Of a DNA stretch of 64,000 nucleotides, positions 13,454 to 22,451 are shown piece after piece; within the stretch, counting starts at the first letter, position 1; the number at the start of each line of letters is the position of its first letter. The notes under the pieces are model-generated. The model made no database searches. It was not told the origin of the DNA and saw only the letters and a program-made list of their open reading frames with translations. This stretch comes from Amoebidium appalachense. Lineage: Eukaryota; Ichthyosporea. Position numbers and translations under genes: made by a program. The stretch is taken from assembly GCA_963693365.1 (NCBI GenBank), contig CAVNZM010000003.1, forward strand, positions 3,100,001 to 3,164,000, given 5' to 3'.

Positions 13454-15008
13454 TGCCTGCCCGCCCCATTCCCCCCGTATGCTTCTTCACACCGATGCAC
13501 AGGATAACCGACACCATAACCGAGCCATAGCTTTCATTCGAATCATCTTTTGAGCAAATCATGCCCCCCCCCCCCTTTATTCCGTTGAGATAATGACCAA
13601 TGGCTGTGCTGTTTTCAGGAGCATGTTCAACCTGTGTCTGGTGCACATCCTGCACGTCCTGTCCACAGACAGCCTGCAGCGCTTCAAGCGCGGCAAGTAC
13701 TTCAAGGTGGGCTCTCTCCCCGTAGCTTTTCTGTCCTCAAAGTCATTTGTCATTTTCATGGCCCCATCATCCCCCTTGCTGGTGCAAAATCAATCCGAAC
13801 CTACCGTGCATGTTCACAGATATGCCGCAGCATCTCGATTCACGTGTGCATGCCCTTGCAACCGCTGCCAAGGAGTTGTGCATGTGCATGTGCTTGGCCA
13901 TTTGGATGATCTTTTTGTTTTCGGTCACGAGACTAACTGGGTGGTGTGCAGGAGTTTGTGGACTCCCTGCACACGTACAAGGGGGTGAGTGAGGAGGTGC
14001 GCATTGGCCGGTTCAACCGCAGCTTCACCACCCTCAAGACCCTGAGCGTCACACAGGTGCCCCTGCAGCAGCAACAGACCGTCCAGGAGGTGAGCCCATG
14101 CCTGTGTTGTCTGCTTGTTCTTTGGCTGCCGTGCATTTCTGTGTTTTGTGTGGGGGGTGCACCTGTGTGTGGGTGTCGGTGTGGGTGTTTCCTTTTGGGT
14201 GGGCGGAAGGGGGGGGGGGGGGGGGGGGGGGGGGGAAAGGGGGGGGAAACGAGAAGGGGGCAGGGGGTGGTGGTGGTGGTGGAGTACACCGGGGAGGGGG
14301 GGATTTTGCGCTGGCCTCCCTTCACTTTGCACATGGGCGCTGTGTGCATGCTGCATGCACGTGGTGCACGCCAACTGCAGCACGCCTGCACTCTCTGTTG
14401 CTCACAATTGGCCACCCAACTCTGCCTGACACACTGTGCTGCAGGAACCAACCACGGCACCCACAGAGAGTGCCAGCCCAACCACCCCCAGCACAGAGGG
14501 TGCACCTGCCCGGGCCAGCACAGAGGGTGCACCTGCCCGGGCCAGCACAGAGGGTGCACCTGCCCGGGCCAGCACAGAGGGTGCACCTGCCCGGGCCAGC
14601 ACAGAGGGTGCACCTGCCCGGGCCAGCACAGGCAGCCCCCCCACATCCCGGCCATCCCTGCCTCGACTAGTGCAGTTTGCGGTGGACTTGGTGCGTAGAG
14701 CAAGTCAGCCCGGTGAGGGTAGTGGCCGCCCACCATCTAGGCCCGTATCGGTGGGCAGTTTGCAGCAGCAAAGAGTGGCTGTGCATGAGGAGAGAGAGGG
14801 GGGGCATGCAGGGAAGGAGGGGAGGAACGATGAGGGTGGGAACACAGAAAACGAGGGAAGACACGAGGGAACAGAGCCCGAGGGGCACATAGGGAAAGAG
14901 GGGAGCAAGGAGGCCCATGTGGTGGCACTGGGCGCCTCCGGGGGAGCAACACAGGTTGCAGATATAGTCGAGGGAAGTAGAGAGCAGCAGATCAGCACGG
15001 CTGCATAG
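5438..15008 (+). CDS. Triple cyclic-nucleotide-binding domain protein with C-terminal RGS domain (15 exons)
   Basis: Predicted intracellular regulator of about 812 aa. Exons: 5438-5672, 5936-6174, 7317-7420, 8106-8172, 9387-9516, 9663-9856, 10545-10631, 10792-10869, 11144-11226, 11691-11868, 12187-12318, 12878-12999, 13619-13706, 13952-14089, 14445-15008; all are GT-AG with matching phases. Residues about 80-195 form a CNB-like domain without a recognisable phosphate-binding cassette. Residues 216-320 form a second CNB with cassette FGEFSLCMNLPRLASAT. Residues 353-460 form a third with cassette FGEIALVKDTPRTATV, keeping the Glu and Arg that bind the cyclic phosphate; the Arg-Thr-Ala order resembles PKG more than PKA, hinting at cGMP. 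Residues about 466-595 match an RGS domain (EEEFSDENLKFVRRI, AESIYRTHLAPDAEVPVNI, LSTDSLQRFKRGKYF), which in other proteins accelerates G-alpha GTP hydrolysis. The tail (626-812) is low complexity with five STEGAPARA repeats. No kinase domain follows the CNBs. The ATG at 5438 is the first that opens the frame. Confidence 0.85.
6481..6533 (+). repeat. Uninterrupted poly(G) tract of about 53 bases
   Basis: Lies in intron 2 of the cNMP-binding/RGS gene, in a run of alternating poly(T), (GT)n, (GGGT)n and poly(G) stretches from about 6200 to 7160. It is among the longest homopolymers in the window. Exact length is uncertain, as for any such tract. Confidence 0.85.
6915..6978 (+). repeat. (TG)n microsatellite
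   Basis: About 32 uninterrupted TG units in intron 2 of the cNMP-binding/RGS gene. Confidence 0.9.
7470..7715 (+). repeat. (CA)n microsatellite, imperfect
   Basis: CA-rich tract in intron 3 of the same gene, with an uninterrupted core at about 7575-7658. It is one of few places in this gene where the sense strand is CA rather than GT. Confidence 0.9.
8289..9200 (+). repeat. 26-bp minisatellite, about 34 tandem copies
   Basis: Head-to-tail array in intron 4 of the cNMP-binding/RGS gene. The unit contains TGCATGCATGGGTGTG followed by TTAAGG and GTG. Variants are mainly GCATGCATG, GCATGTATG and GCTTGCATG at the same positions. One unit near 8898 carries a short insertion and one near 8968 has TTTAAG. 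Copies degrade after 9190 into GT/GCATG-rich sequence. There are no unique spacers, so it is not CRISPR-like. Confidence 0.93.
9857..9912 (+). repeat. Poly(G) tract starting at a splice donor
   Basis: A G-rich run with a single internal A begins at the donor itself (exon ending TGGAAG, then GTGGGGG). Further G tracts follow at 10020-10170. Confidence 0.85.
11270..11460 (+). repeat. (GA)n and (GT)n compound microsatellite
   Basis: GAGAGA-rich tract passing through a short CACACA stretch into (GT)n, within the intron that separates the two halves of the third CNB domain. Further G-rich runs continue to 11575. Confidence 0.88.
13050..13390 (+). repeat. About 34-bp minisatellite, 8-9 copies
   Basis: Tandem units containing CCACTAGCATATATCCACAC plus a variable run of ACCCACACAT/ACACCC. 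They lie in the intron between the second and third RGS exons. Units differ in the CACACCC/CACATGC tail. A (CCA)n and a poly(C) run follow at 13385-13452. Confidence 0.9.
14490..14624 (+). repeat. In-frame 27-bp coding repeat, five copies
   Basis: Five copies of a 27-nt unit in the last exon of the cNMP-binding/RGS gene, each encoding STEGAPARA. The copies look identical at nucleotide level, which points to recent expansion. The result is a Ser/Thr/Pro/Ala-rich segment between the RGS domain and the charged C-terminus. Confidence 0.93.
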
Positions 15009-15158
15009 GCGACACAAGCATAGATATGTGTTAGGCCATATGCGCACGTGGTAGTATTTAGTAATTGTATGGTGCGGTTGCTTCCCTCCTTTTTTTTTTC
15101 TTTTTTTTTTTCCCGTGGTTGTTGTTGTCGCACAGGGAGAGGGGCCCCGGGGGGGAAG

Positions 15159-15199
<41 letters not shown>

Positions 15200-15624
15200 C
15201 TGTACACACGGACTATGTACAGGGATGACTGGGCAACATAGCGGGTGCCCGATAGGAACGAATTGATGTGGTGTTTGGGATAAAAGTTCTATGCATCATC
15301 TGGATACAAGGAGATCTGGATAATCTATTATGCAGCACCTAGCTAGATATGTGACTCTAATTCTATGCAGTGTCCTCTGTGTTAGAATGAAATGGGCCCT
15401 GATGCGGGCCATGGGTACGTATGGAGGGTTTCTGTACATTTGTCACCACTTGCAGCTTACAACGCTGGCATGGACGGTCTGTCTACATCTGCTGATTGCA
15501 TACACTTACAACTTATTTAGGTGGGACCCACTGAATATATTCCAAACCAACGGATGAAAGAACACACACACATGTGGCTGCCAGCAGCCATCACAAGGTG
15601 CCCCCCCCCCCCCCCCCCCCCCCC

Positions 15625-15672
<48 letters not shown>
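15009..15672. other. Intergenic, with a long poly(G) run and a (CA)n tract
   Basis: Contains the 3' end of the cNMP-binding/RGS gene. There are T-rich runs near 15090, a poly(G) tract at about 15163-15199, poly(C) at 15601-15625 and (CA)n at 15628-15673. Short splice-like signals exist (AG before 15385, GTACGT after 15413), but I could not assemble a gene from them. Confidence 0.5.
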
Positions 15673-15675
<3 letters not shown>

Positions 15676-17095
15676 CGAGACCAGGGCCACATATCCGTCA
15701 GCTGCCCATGGGCGCCACAGCACCCTAACTGGCCCCCTCCTTTCTGACAGGGTGCCCTTCATTGCCTCCGTGTGAGCCCTGCTGCTGCAAACGGGTGTGG
15801 CCCCTGGGGGTGCATCGTGGTGATGGGGTGCATGTGGGTGGGGGCTAGCTAGTGTGGGTGTGGGGCTGCTTGGCCCCACATCACTATCCTGCATGCATGA
15901 GGAATAATAGTAATACCAGTTAGACCGCGGCACCACAAAAGGCATGTGTGGGGCAGTGGTGTAAGGGTTGAAGGTGTTGTGTGTGCTGCTGACACAGCCT
16001 GCCGCCAATATAATTCAATGGAGCAAACCATTCATTTTTTGCTCGACTCGTGACTTCCACTTGGTCTAGTCCGTCTAAACATGCCCTTTACCGCACTTCA
16101 AACTGTTTTCAAACCCCGGAACGGAAGTATCCGGGTGGCAGTTCGTGGTGAAAAGAGTGTCTTCTTATGATCAACCTTTTTTATTTTTTTTTATTTGCCC
16201 TTTGGTGGGAGTGGTGGTGGGTGGTGGAGAGGGCAAGAGGGAAGGGGAAGGGGGGAGGGGGGAGGGAGGGGGGAGGGTAGGTCTAGCTGATAGCTTTCAA
16301 TGACGGAAGTAGCTGTTTCTGGCTAAGTTTCAGCATAGAGTTGTCCTAACTAACATTAACAATGAAAATATGCTCGTGTGAGACGGGTAGAGTGATGACT
16401 TACCGTTTGCGCCGGGGTAGTGCTGGCTGGGGAGGGGGGGCCAGAGGAGTATGGCGGGTGCTGGGTGGGGGGGGTCATAGAGTTGCACCCAGCCATTAAC
16501 GATCGGCCGACGTGCTGCCTCATTGGTCAGATGTGCTGTGTTCATGGTCCTGTGGGCATTGCGATTGGTGTGAGGCACATGCAGGAATGTGGAGCATTGT
16601 GCAGGGTTCACAGTCACTGGTTGTCCAACACCATTTGTGACAAACCTCTCGTATCTTCTAATTCAAAAAGCACTCAGGGCATAGTATATGTGTGTTTGCA
16701 TGCTCATATTACTTGCGTGCACAATGCCCCTGGCGACAAAATCTTAATTTTTATCCTATATACACAATATATCAGTGTGTTACCGAGAGACATATGTGCT
16801 GTTCTTTGCACAGGGTGTGCTACAATCCCAAGCAGTACTGTAACATATCATGTATGCAGTGCCCCGTAACATTTCAAATTTTTTAAAAAAAAAATGCCCC
16901 ACGAACATGGAAACTAGGCTGAGTGGTGTATATGTGCAAACATAACCCACCTTCTGACGTGCCTGAGCCACACATGCCTCTCGATGTTGTGGCGTTTGGA
17001 GGGACGTCTGCGGCCCAGGCAGTTGGGATGGCTGCACACGTAAAGGGTCCGTCCCATGCTCGGCACAGCTGCCACACAACCAGCTACCTCGGTAC
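15673..17095 (-). CDS. C2H2 zinc-finger protein, three 3' exons (partial model)
   Basis: Three minus-strand exons whose phases fit. Exon 17095-16951 follows an acceptor CAG, ends at GTGGGT and encodes YVCSHPNC followed by SKRHNIERHVWLRH, a Cys2His2 finger with spacing C-x4-C-x14-H-x4-H. Exon 16657-16404 follows a CTTTTTGAATTAG acceptor and ends at a consensus GTAAGT donor. Exon 15998-15673 runs to a stop and encodes a Ser/Pro/His/Tyr-rich tail. The junctions join in frame (phase 2 to 1 nt, then phase 1 to 2 nt). A DNA-binding regulator is the natural guess from the finger, but only one finger is visible and the spacing between its last Cys and first His is longer than the usual 12. The 5' exons are not found; they should lie upstream of 17095 and may have been affected by the retroelement block beginning at 19604. 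The exon chain is an inference from splice signals only. Confidence 0.5.
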
Positions 17096-18813
17096 CTGTA
17101 TCTATGTTCGTGGGTTGACGGTCGAAGTGTTTATGCTGGACGACCACGCCGAAACTTGATGGTCCCTTGTTGTTATTATAATATGCTGATGGCCGGTACC
17201 GGTAATTTTCAATCATGAGAGTTGAAATATGGACCCAGGTCCTTCACCGGCCGGCATCCGGACGGAAAACAGACAATTATTATTGCAGTGTGTGGGTTGG
17301 AGTTTATAGGGACTTTACGATTTCATAAGTAGCCACTATTCCGTTTAAGTACGTTCTTGTGTGGGTTACCTAAAGACTTGTATGTTTCGAATTGATGTCA
17401 AGTGCAGTTGTAATTACTGGTTTGCAGGGAACTAAAAAAAGAAAGAGGCCTCGAGACTCAATTAATATTAGACTCGTAGCGCTGCAATCAAAAGAGACGG
17501 AATAGCACCCACTTTCTATAGGGCTAATGTAGTAGTCTTTTTATTAACCTCTTTCTTTTTCAAAAGGCTTCTTAGTAGATGTCCATAATATGATATCCGA
17601 TATCAGTCTACCCATGTACCTTTAGATTCACTTATGACAAGTCTCATCATCAGAATCAAAAGAGGCGGTGGAGCTGCTGGAGCACCGTAAGTGCAAATAA
17701 TATGGCTGACCTGTATTTAATTAATTTGTCTAACTTCTTCCGTACAGATTTTACTGAAACTTAGTATAAATACTTGGCATGAATATCAAAACTTAGCTAC
17801 GGCAGTTCACATCCAAATATCATTAGGACTGCCTGCTCGTGCACTGCAGACACGTGCACGTCTAAGGAACGTTCAGCACATGTGCATGTTCCTTCAACTG
17901 CGCGAACCGGTACATATGTGCATGCGGTACTAGTGCTGGTGACAGATCACTCAACCTACATGCAAATGGGGCTCAGGTTGGTCCGTTTTCAACTTTAAAC
18001 CCCGGAGTCAACAACACGCACGATAAAGAGCCATTGACCTAGGCTGCACGTGTGCATGTGGTGGCACCATCGGCACCCACTTTGTGCCGTTGGGAACGGA
18101 ACACGCTTGGAAAGAAAAATGCATTTGAGCCAGTGCGCCTGCATGCCTGACCAATCACAAAATGGTAGTATAAGTAGGATTTATAAAATTGTGATTAAAA
18201 GCCAATGAAAAGCGACGAGTCTTTCAACAGGGCTTGAACAGGCTCATCGAAGGACGTTGCCGCATTGTCGCGCTCGCATCAACAACACGCGCTCCGATTG
18301 ATATTATCTTTGTACCAAAAAGTAAATTATTGACACTTAGTACTATTTATATAACATCATAATTTTTTTTCTTCCTCTTCTAATTGGGCTACCATGCTTG
18401 TATGCTCTTTCATGCATGGACCACCTTTCCAGAACTATGCACATGGACATAACAGCCAGTCATCATCTTCCTGCGATCTACATACTTTCCCAGAACAATT
18501 ATATTTCATTGGCTGGCTCATATTCTTAACCAATCATTTGGTTTGTTGACCTAGATTGCTAGATCTGGCTCAGATTCACCTCTGGCCAGGTCAAGTCAGC
18601 ACGTGGTTGATTAGCACGGACATGTACACACACAAATTGGTGGTACTACGTATGAATCACGTACATACTACACACGCTGTGACAGACACGCACACACACA
18701 CACACACACACACTGACACACACACGCACACACGCACGCAGATACACACACACAAACACACACACACACACACACACGTGCACACACACACACACACCGT
18801 ATTACCACTACAG

Positions 18814-18905
18814 GCATGAGCACTTCTTTAGAGTTACTCCCGGCGGGCTCCCATGTGGCCAAGGCGACATGCAGAGTACCACCTCGTCATATCTGTTCTA
18901 GTACC
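18814..18905 (+). CDS. Possible isolated exon
   Basis: A 92-bp stretch bounded by a pyrimidine-containing acceptor (ACCACTACAG) and a donor GTACGT. It reads MSTSLELLPAGSHVAKA onward in one frame with no stop. No partner exons are identified and no family is recognised. It may be chance; it is listed because it is the only complex sequence between two microsatellites. Confidence 0.22.
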
Positions 18906-18959
18906 GTACGTGCACATGCACATCTCTGCCATCTGCTTGAAACCTCTTCACCCCTCCCC

Positions 18960-19148
18960 AGGGCCCACTCCCCCCCCCCCCCCCCCTCTCCATCCCCTCC
19001 TCTATCTATTTTTTTCTCTCTCTTCCCCCGCCTCCCCCTCCCCCTGACCCCCACCCCTCTCGTTTCTCTCTCTGTCCTCCCTATCCCCCACTCCCTCTCT
19101 TCCTCCTTTCCTCTCTCTCTCTCCTTCTCTCTCTCCCTCCTCTCTCCC

Positions 19149-19227
<79 letters not shown>

Positions 19228-19258
19228 GTCTGTCTCCCCCCCCCCCCCTCTCTCTTTG

Positions 19259-19341
<83 letters not shown>

Positions 19342-19358
19342 CTCTCTCTCTCTCTCTT

Positions 19359-19415
<57 letters not shown>

Positions 19416-19505
19416 CCTCCCTGTCCCCCCCCCCCCCCCTATCTCTATCTCTCTCTCCCCCCCCTTCTCCCTCTCTCTCTCCCCCTCCCCGCCCCCTCTC
19501 TCTCA
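18960..19505 (+). repeat. Compound (CT)n / poly(C) / (CA)n tract
   Basis: Pyrimidine-only stretches, (CT)n runs and about 40 CA units at 19259-19340, immediately upstream of the mobile-element block. Confidence 0.9.
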
Positions 19506-19620
19506 TCTCTGTTATGATACTTCGAGATTATGTTCCCCGCATCGTTTCCAAAATTTAAACTGATATGCATCGGGCCAATTGGACTTGATAAATATGTAAC
19601 ACCTGTTGTGTACTAATAGA

Positions 19621-19705
19621 GGGCGACCGTGGCTTAGTGGTCAAGGAACTCAAATCACGATGCAGTGATTCTGAAGGTGTGGGTTCAATTCCCGGCCGAT
19701 CCTCT
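19621..19705 (+). promoter_or_regulatory. tRNA-like Pol III promoter (box A and box B), SINE-type head
   Basis: TGGCTTAGTGG at about 19630 fits box A and GGTTCAATTCC at about 19681 fits box B exactly. Spacing is close to a tRNA with a long variable arm. The D-arm and anticodon arm are irregular (6-bp stem with a 6-nt loop), the acceptor ends do not pair well, and it sits right at the 5' end of the TSD-bounded block. It is therefore a tRNA-derived retroelement head, not a working tRNA gene. Confidence 0.65.
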
Positions 19706-19920
19706 TTCTTTATGGACTTCCGCTATTGGCCTGCGCCCCACCTCGCGAAGGCGGCCGTGGCGCTGAAAGAGTTCGACGATTTTCAGGGTACTGCGCTGCG
19801 CACAATTGTTTCGTACTCGGTTTGTGCCTCCCTTAATCAGTATGTTTGGATTGTCGTCTGCTGTTTGTCGTATGGAGGAATTGTCTCTTCGTTTTTGTTT
19901 TCATTTAGTTAGGATACCTG

Positions 19921-20584
19921 ATGGTCACCCTCTTTATGCTGTGCTTTCTTTCCCCCCCCTCCCTCCATCCCTCTTCCCACCAATTCACCCACGCTACTTC
20001 TGAATGTCCTCAGCCTACCCTCTTTCAACCTGATTCTTCCTCTCGCTATCTCACTCCCTCTTTCTTTTCCCTTCCTGTTTTTTCTGCCTTTTCGCGTTAT
20101 TACCATACGCAGTATAAGTTTCTTTCTCGTTCTGATAGAGAAATCAAAGGTAAAACTCAGTCGGCATGTGTTATGTTCCTTAGACAACACCGTACTGATC
20201 ATTATCGCTTTTTGGGAGCTTTGGCAGGATATATTTCTCCTGCTGTACGTATGGATACTACCCTAGTAGATAAGTCTGTATGGTGCTCTGATGTTGATAT
20301 TGCCTGGGAAGTTGTGCAGTGGCGTTCTAATTTTTGTTTTCATCGCCGCTGGTGCCACTTTTGTGCTGAACTTTTTAATCGCAAGCATGTTGATAGGTGT
20401 GAGTTTTTATGTCGTGTTTCAAAGTTTACCTCTTTCCCTACGGGTGTCTGCTACACTGGCTGGCAATGTGACCACTTTAGACTTTTTGTTGAATTCTGTT
20501 GGTGACCGTCATATTGAGTATTTATATGATTTTCACACAGTGTTCAGGTATCTCAGTATGCACTTGTTACTGAATAACTCGTGA
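19921..20584 (+). pseudogene. Diverged LINE, 3' end of the reverse-transcriptase ORF (frameshifted)
   Basis: The open frame 19921-20505 and a second frame ending at 20583 together align by eye with the C-terminus of the intact LINE at 22452-25646. Shared landmarks are QWRSN, then a Cys/His cluster (CHFCAELFNRKHVDRC here, against a Cys-poor form followed by FNRSCIAKC in the other), then LDFLLN against LDFILN. The frame changes near 20450. This is the 3' part of a related but distinct LINE family; the endonuclease and catalytic RT motifs are absent. The Cys/His cluster resembles the zinc knuckles found after RT domains of several non-LTR clades. Confidence 0.55.
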
Positions 20585-20642
20585 AGTCTTTATTGCCTTC
20601 TTAGTGTGCCGTGCATACTTGCATATCTTTTCGAGGAAATCC

Positions 20643-21561
20643 AGTCAAAAGAAAAAAATATTTTCGCCTTCACTTTCACTTCGATCTCTTAGCTGTCACT
20701 TCAACTTTTTTTCCCGATTCTTCACCATGGCAGGTATATAAAGGCTTTCGTTTCTTCTTTTTGTTCGTGGGAGGGAGTCCCACTCAGGGGAACGTGACTG
20801 CAGCGTGTGTGTGGTGTGGCCTGGTGTATTCCTACTGCCGCGAGAGTGTGGGGGCATCTCCCTTTCGCGGAGTTTCTCGCTTGAGAAGTGGTTTCTTCAG
20901 CGCCTGGTGGTCCACTGCAACCTATGGTAACTTCTACACGCTGTCTACGCTTCTACGCGACCTATTGGCGGTGGGCTGCTGCAACTTCTTCAGCTACTTC
21001 TGCGCTGCGTGAGTGGAGGGGCGGCTACTTGGTCGTCGGGGAGCTTTCCAAATGACTGCCAGCCCTTATCCTCCAGTCGTATGGCAATGACCGGGTTTGC
21101 TTGCATGCATTCTGTAATTGTGTTTTTCTGTGTGTCCTGCCTCAACTAGGCCACCTTATCAGGGAGCTAGATGCAGTTTCGCCGGGTTATCTAGGGGCCG
21201 GGCCCGTTGGGATTGTTCTTTAGCTCAGATTTGTTCTGCATTGCTCTTTCAGAGGCTGACTTGCTTGCTGTGCCTCGGTAGGTTTTGAGGGGGGCCTGTT
21301 GGGAAGCAGCAGTAATGATGTCTTCTTGCGGAGTGTGGTCTGGTCAACATCGATGCATATGACTAGTTGGAGCAAACTAGTTTCAAGCATACACGTACAC
21401 TTAAGGTTTTGCCCGCTGGTGTCCTTTGTCACTTGTCGCTTTATTTTTATTTCGTAGCTTTTGCTTTTTCAGTTCTATTGGTGGTTATGTAGCCTGTGGC
21501 TGCACGTTGCCTTCATCAACGGATCAATAAAACCGAGTCAAAAGAAAAAAATATTTTCGCC
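20643..21561 (+). repeat. 26-bp direct repeats flanking an 867-bp insert
   Basis: Positions 20643-20668 and 21536-21561 are identical (AGTCAAAAGAAAAAAATATT then TTCGCC). The sequence between ends with CAATAAAACCG, which includes AATAAA, and contains a TATATAAAGG box near 20733. This is the layout of a retro-inserted copy with a long target-site duplication. No coding family is recognised inside. Confidence 0.45.
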
Positions 21562-21712
21562 AGTTGGTCTAAGCCAATGCGCCAGCCAGGCCAATTTCTG
21601 TACAGTACCCGGTCCCGCGGCTGCCCGCGTGACTATTCAATGACGTCACGAACTGCACTGGCCTCTCTGACGTCATCTCGTTCGTGCGCTACCGAGGTTT
21701 TTCATCCGTTGG

Positions 21713-22347
21713 CTGCGCTGGAAAACGCAGTAGGCCGTCGAATGTGGCTGGGCCTCCGGCAGCGTCCACGCTGTAAACCCCATACCCATCCGGTGGATCG
21801 AGCAGTCCTGAGTTCCGGGCCAAGATCTGCGATGGCCTCTCCGGGCACGGTCTTCCTCCGGCCTGGCCCACGGGCCACGGTGTCAAGTAATCAAGGTGTC
21901 ACAACAAGGGCGTCCCCGGCATAAACAGGCGGTTGATTCCCGCCGCAGCACTAATCATTGGGGTCCATGCACTAACTTTATTGTTGATGATTTAATAGAT
22001 CTCGGTGATTATGCTGGTGGTGGTAGGAAGGAATATCTCGATGCTCTCTTGTTACCAAACACCACTCCCGCTAGACTAGGTGAACCCCTGTCTCAAAAGG
22101 AAAGCTTGCGCCGGCTTGCTAGTATGAATCGATTTGGCCCCCCTGCTCGTATTATTGGTGATACCACTGGCCATGGAGACCCCCTCATAGACTCTGATAA
22201 GTATTTCTCGGAACTGTCTAAAGATAGGACCCCCGCTCAGAAATCTATTGTGTGGCCTGTACATGTAGACCCATCACACTTTTTATTGCGTGGACACTGC
22301 CGGAGGCCCAGCCACATTCGACGGCCTACTGCGTTTTCCAGCACAGC
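21713..22347 (+). repeat. Inverted repeat of about 58 bp flanking a captured LINE fragment
   Basis: The arm at 21713-21775 (core GCAGTAGGCCGTCGAATGTG) reappears in reverse complement at 22289-22347 with only a few differences. Between the arms, 21966-22275 duplicates 23278-23574, the linker between endonuclease and RT in the intact LINE. A frame runs through 21896-22459 but it only translates the captured fragment plus the arm. Confidence 0.75.
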
Positions 22348-22451
22348 CAATCAAATGCAGCCAGCTTCCCTGTTCGCGCTGGCGGAAGGTCGTGCATACG
22401 ACCCCGTAAGCGACAAGTGGGAACCAACCCCACAGGTGTCGGACCAAACCG

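Larger units (their letters stand above)
17096..19603. other. Intergenic, mostly unique, AT-richer sequence
   Basis: 17200-18650 is largely free of simple repeats and of long open frames. One possible plus-strand exon is ESKEAVELLEHRKCK then stop, at 17655-17702 after an AG. Several CCAAT/ATTGG words occur near 18150-18540. From 18690 the sequence turns into (CA)n, then a (CT)n/(C)n/(CA)n compound tract from 18960 to 19505. No gene can be supported. Confidence 0.4.

Noticed and set aside
15330-15773. Small multi-exon plus-strand gene ending GVPFIASV
   Set aside because: The acceptor before 15756 looks good, but the candidate upstream pieces hit stops when joined, and the region is claimed better by the minus-strand zinc-finger exon.
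19623-19705. Functional tRNA gene
   Set aside because: Box A and B fit, but the D-arm and acceptor stem do not pair and the anticodon loop has the wrong size. Its place at the edge of a target-site duplication indicates a retroelement head.
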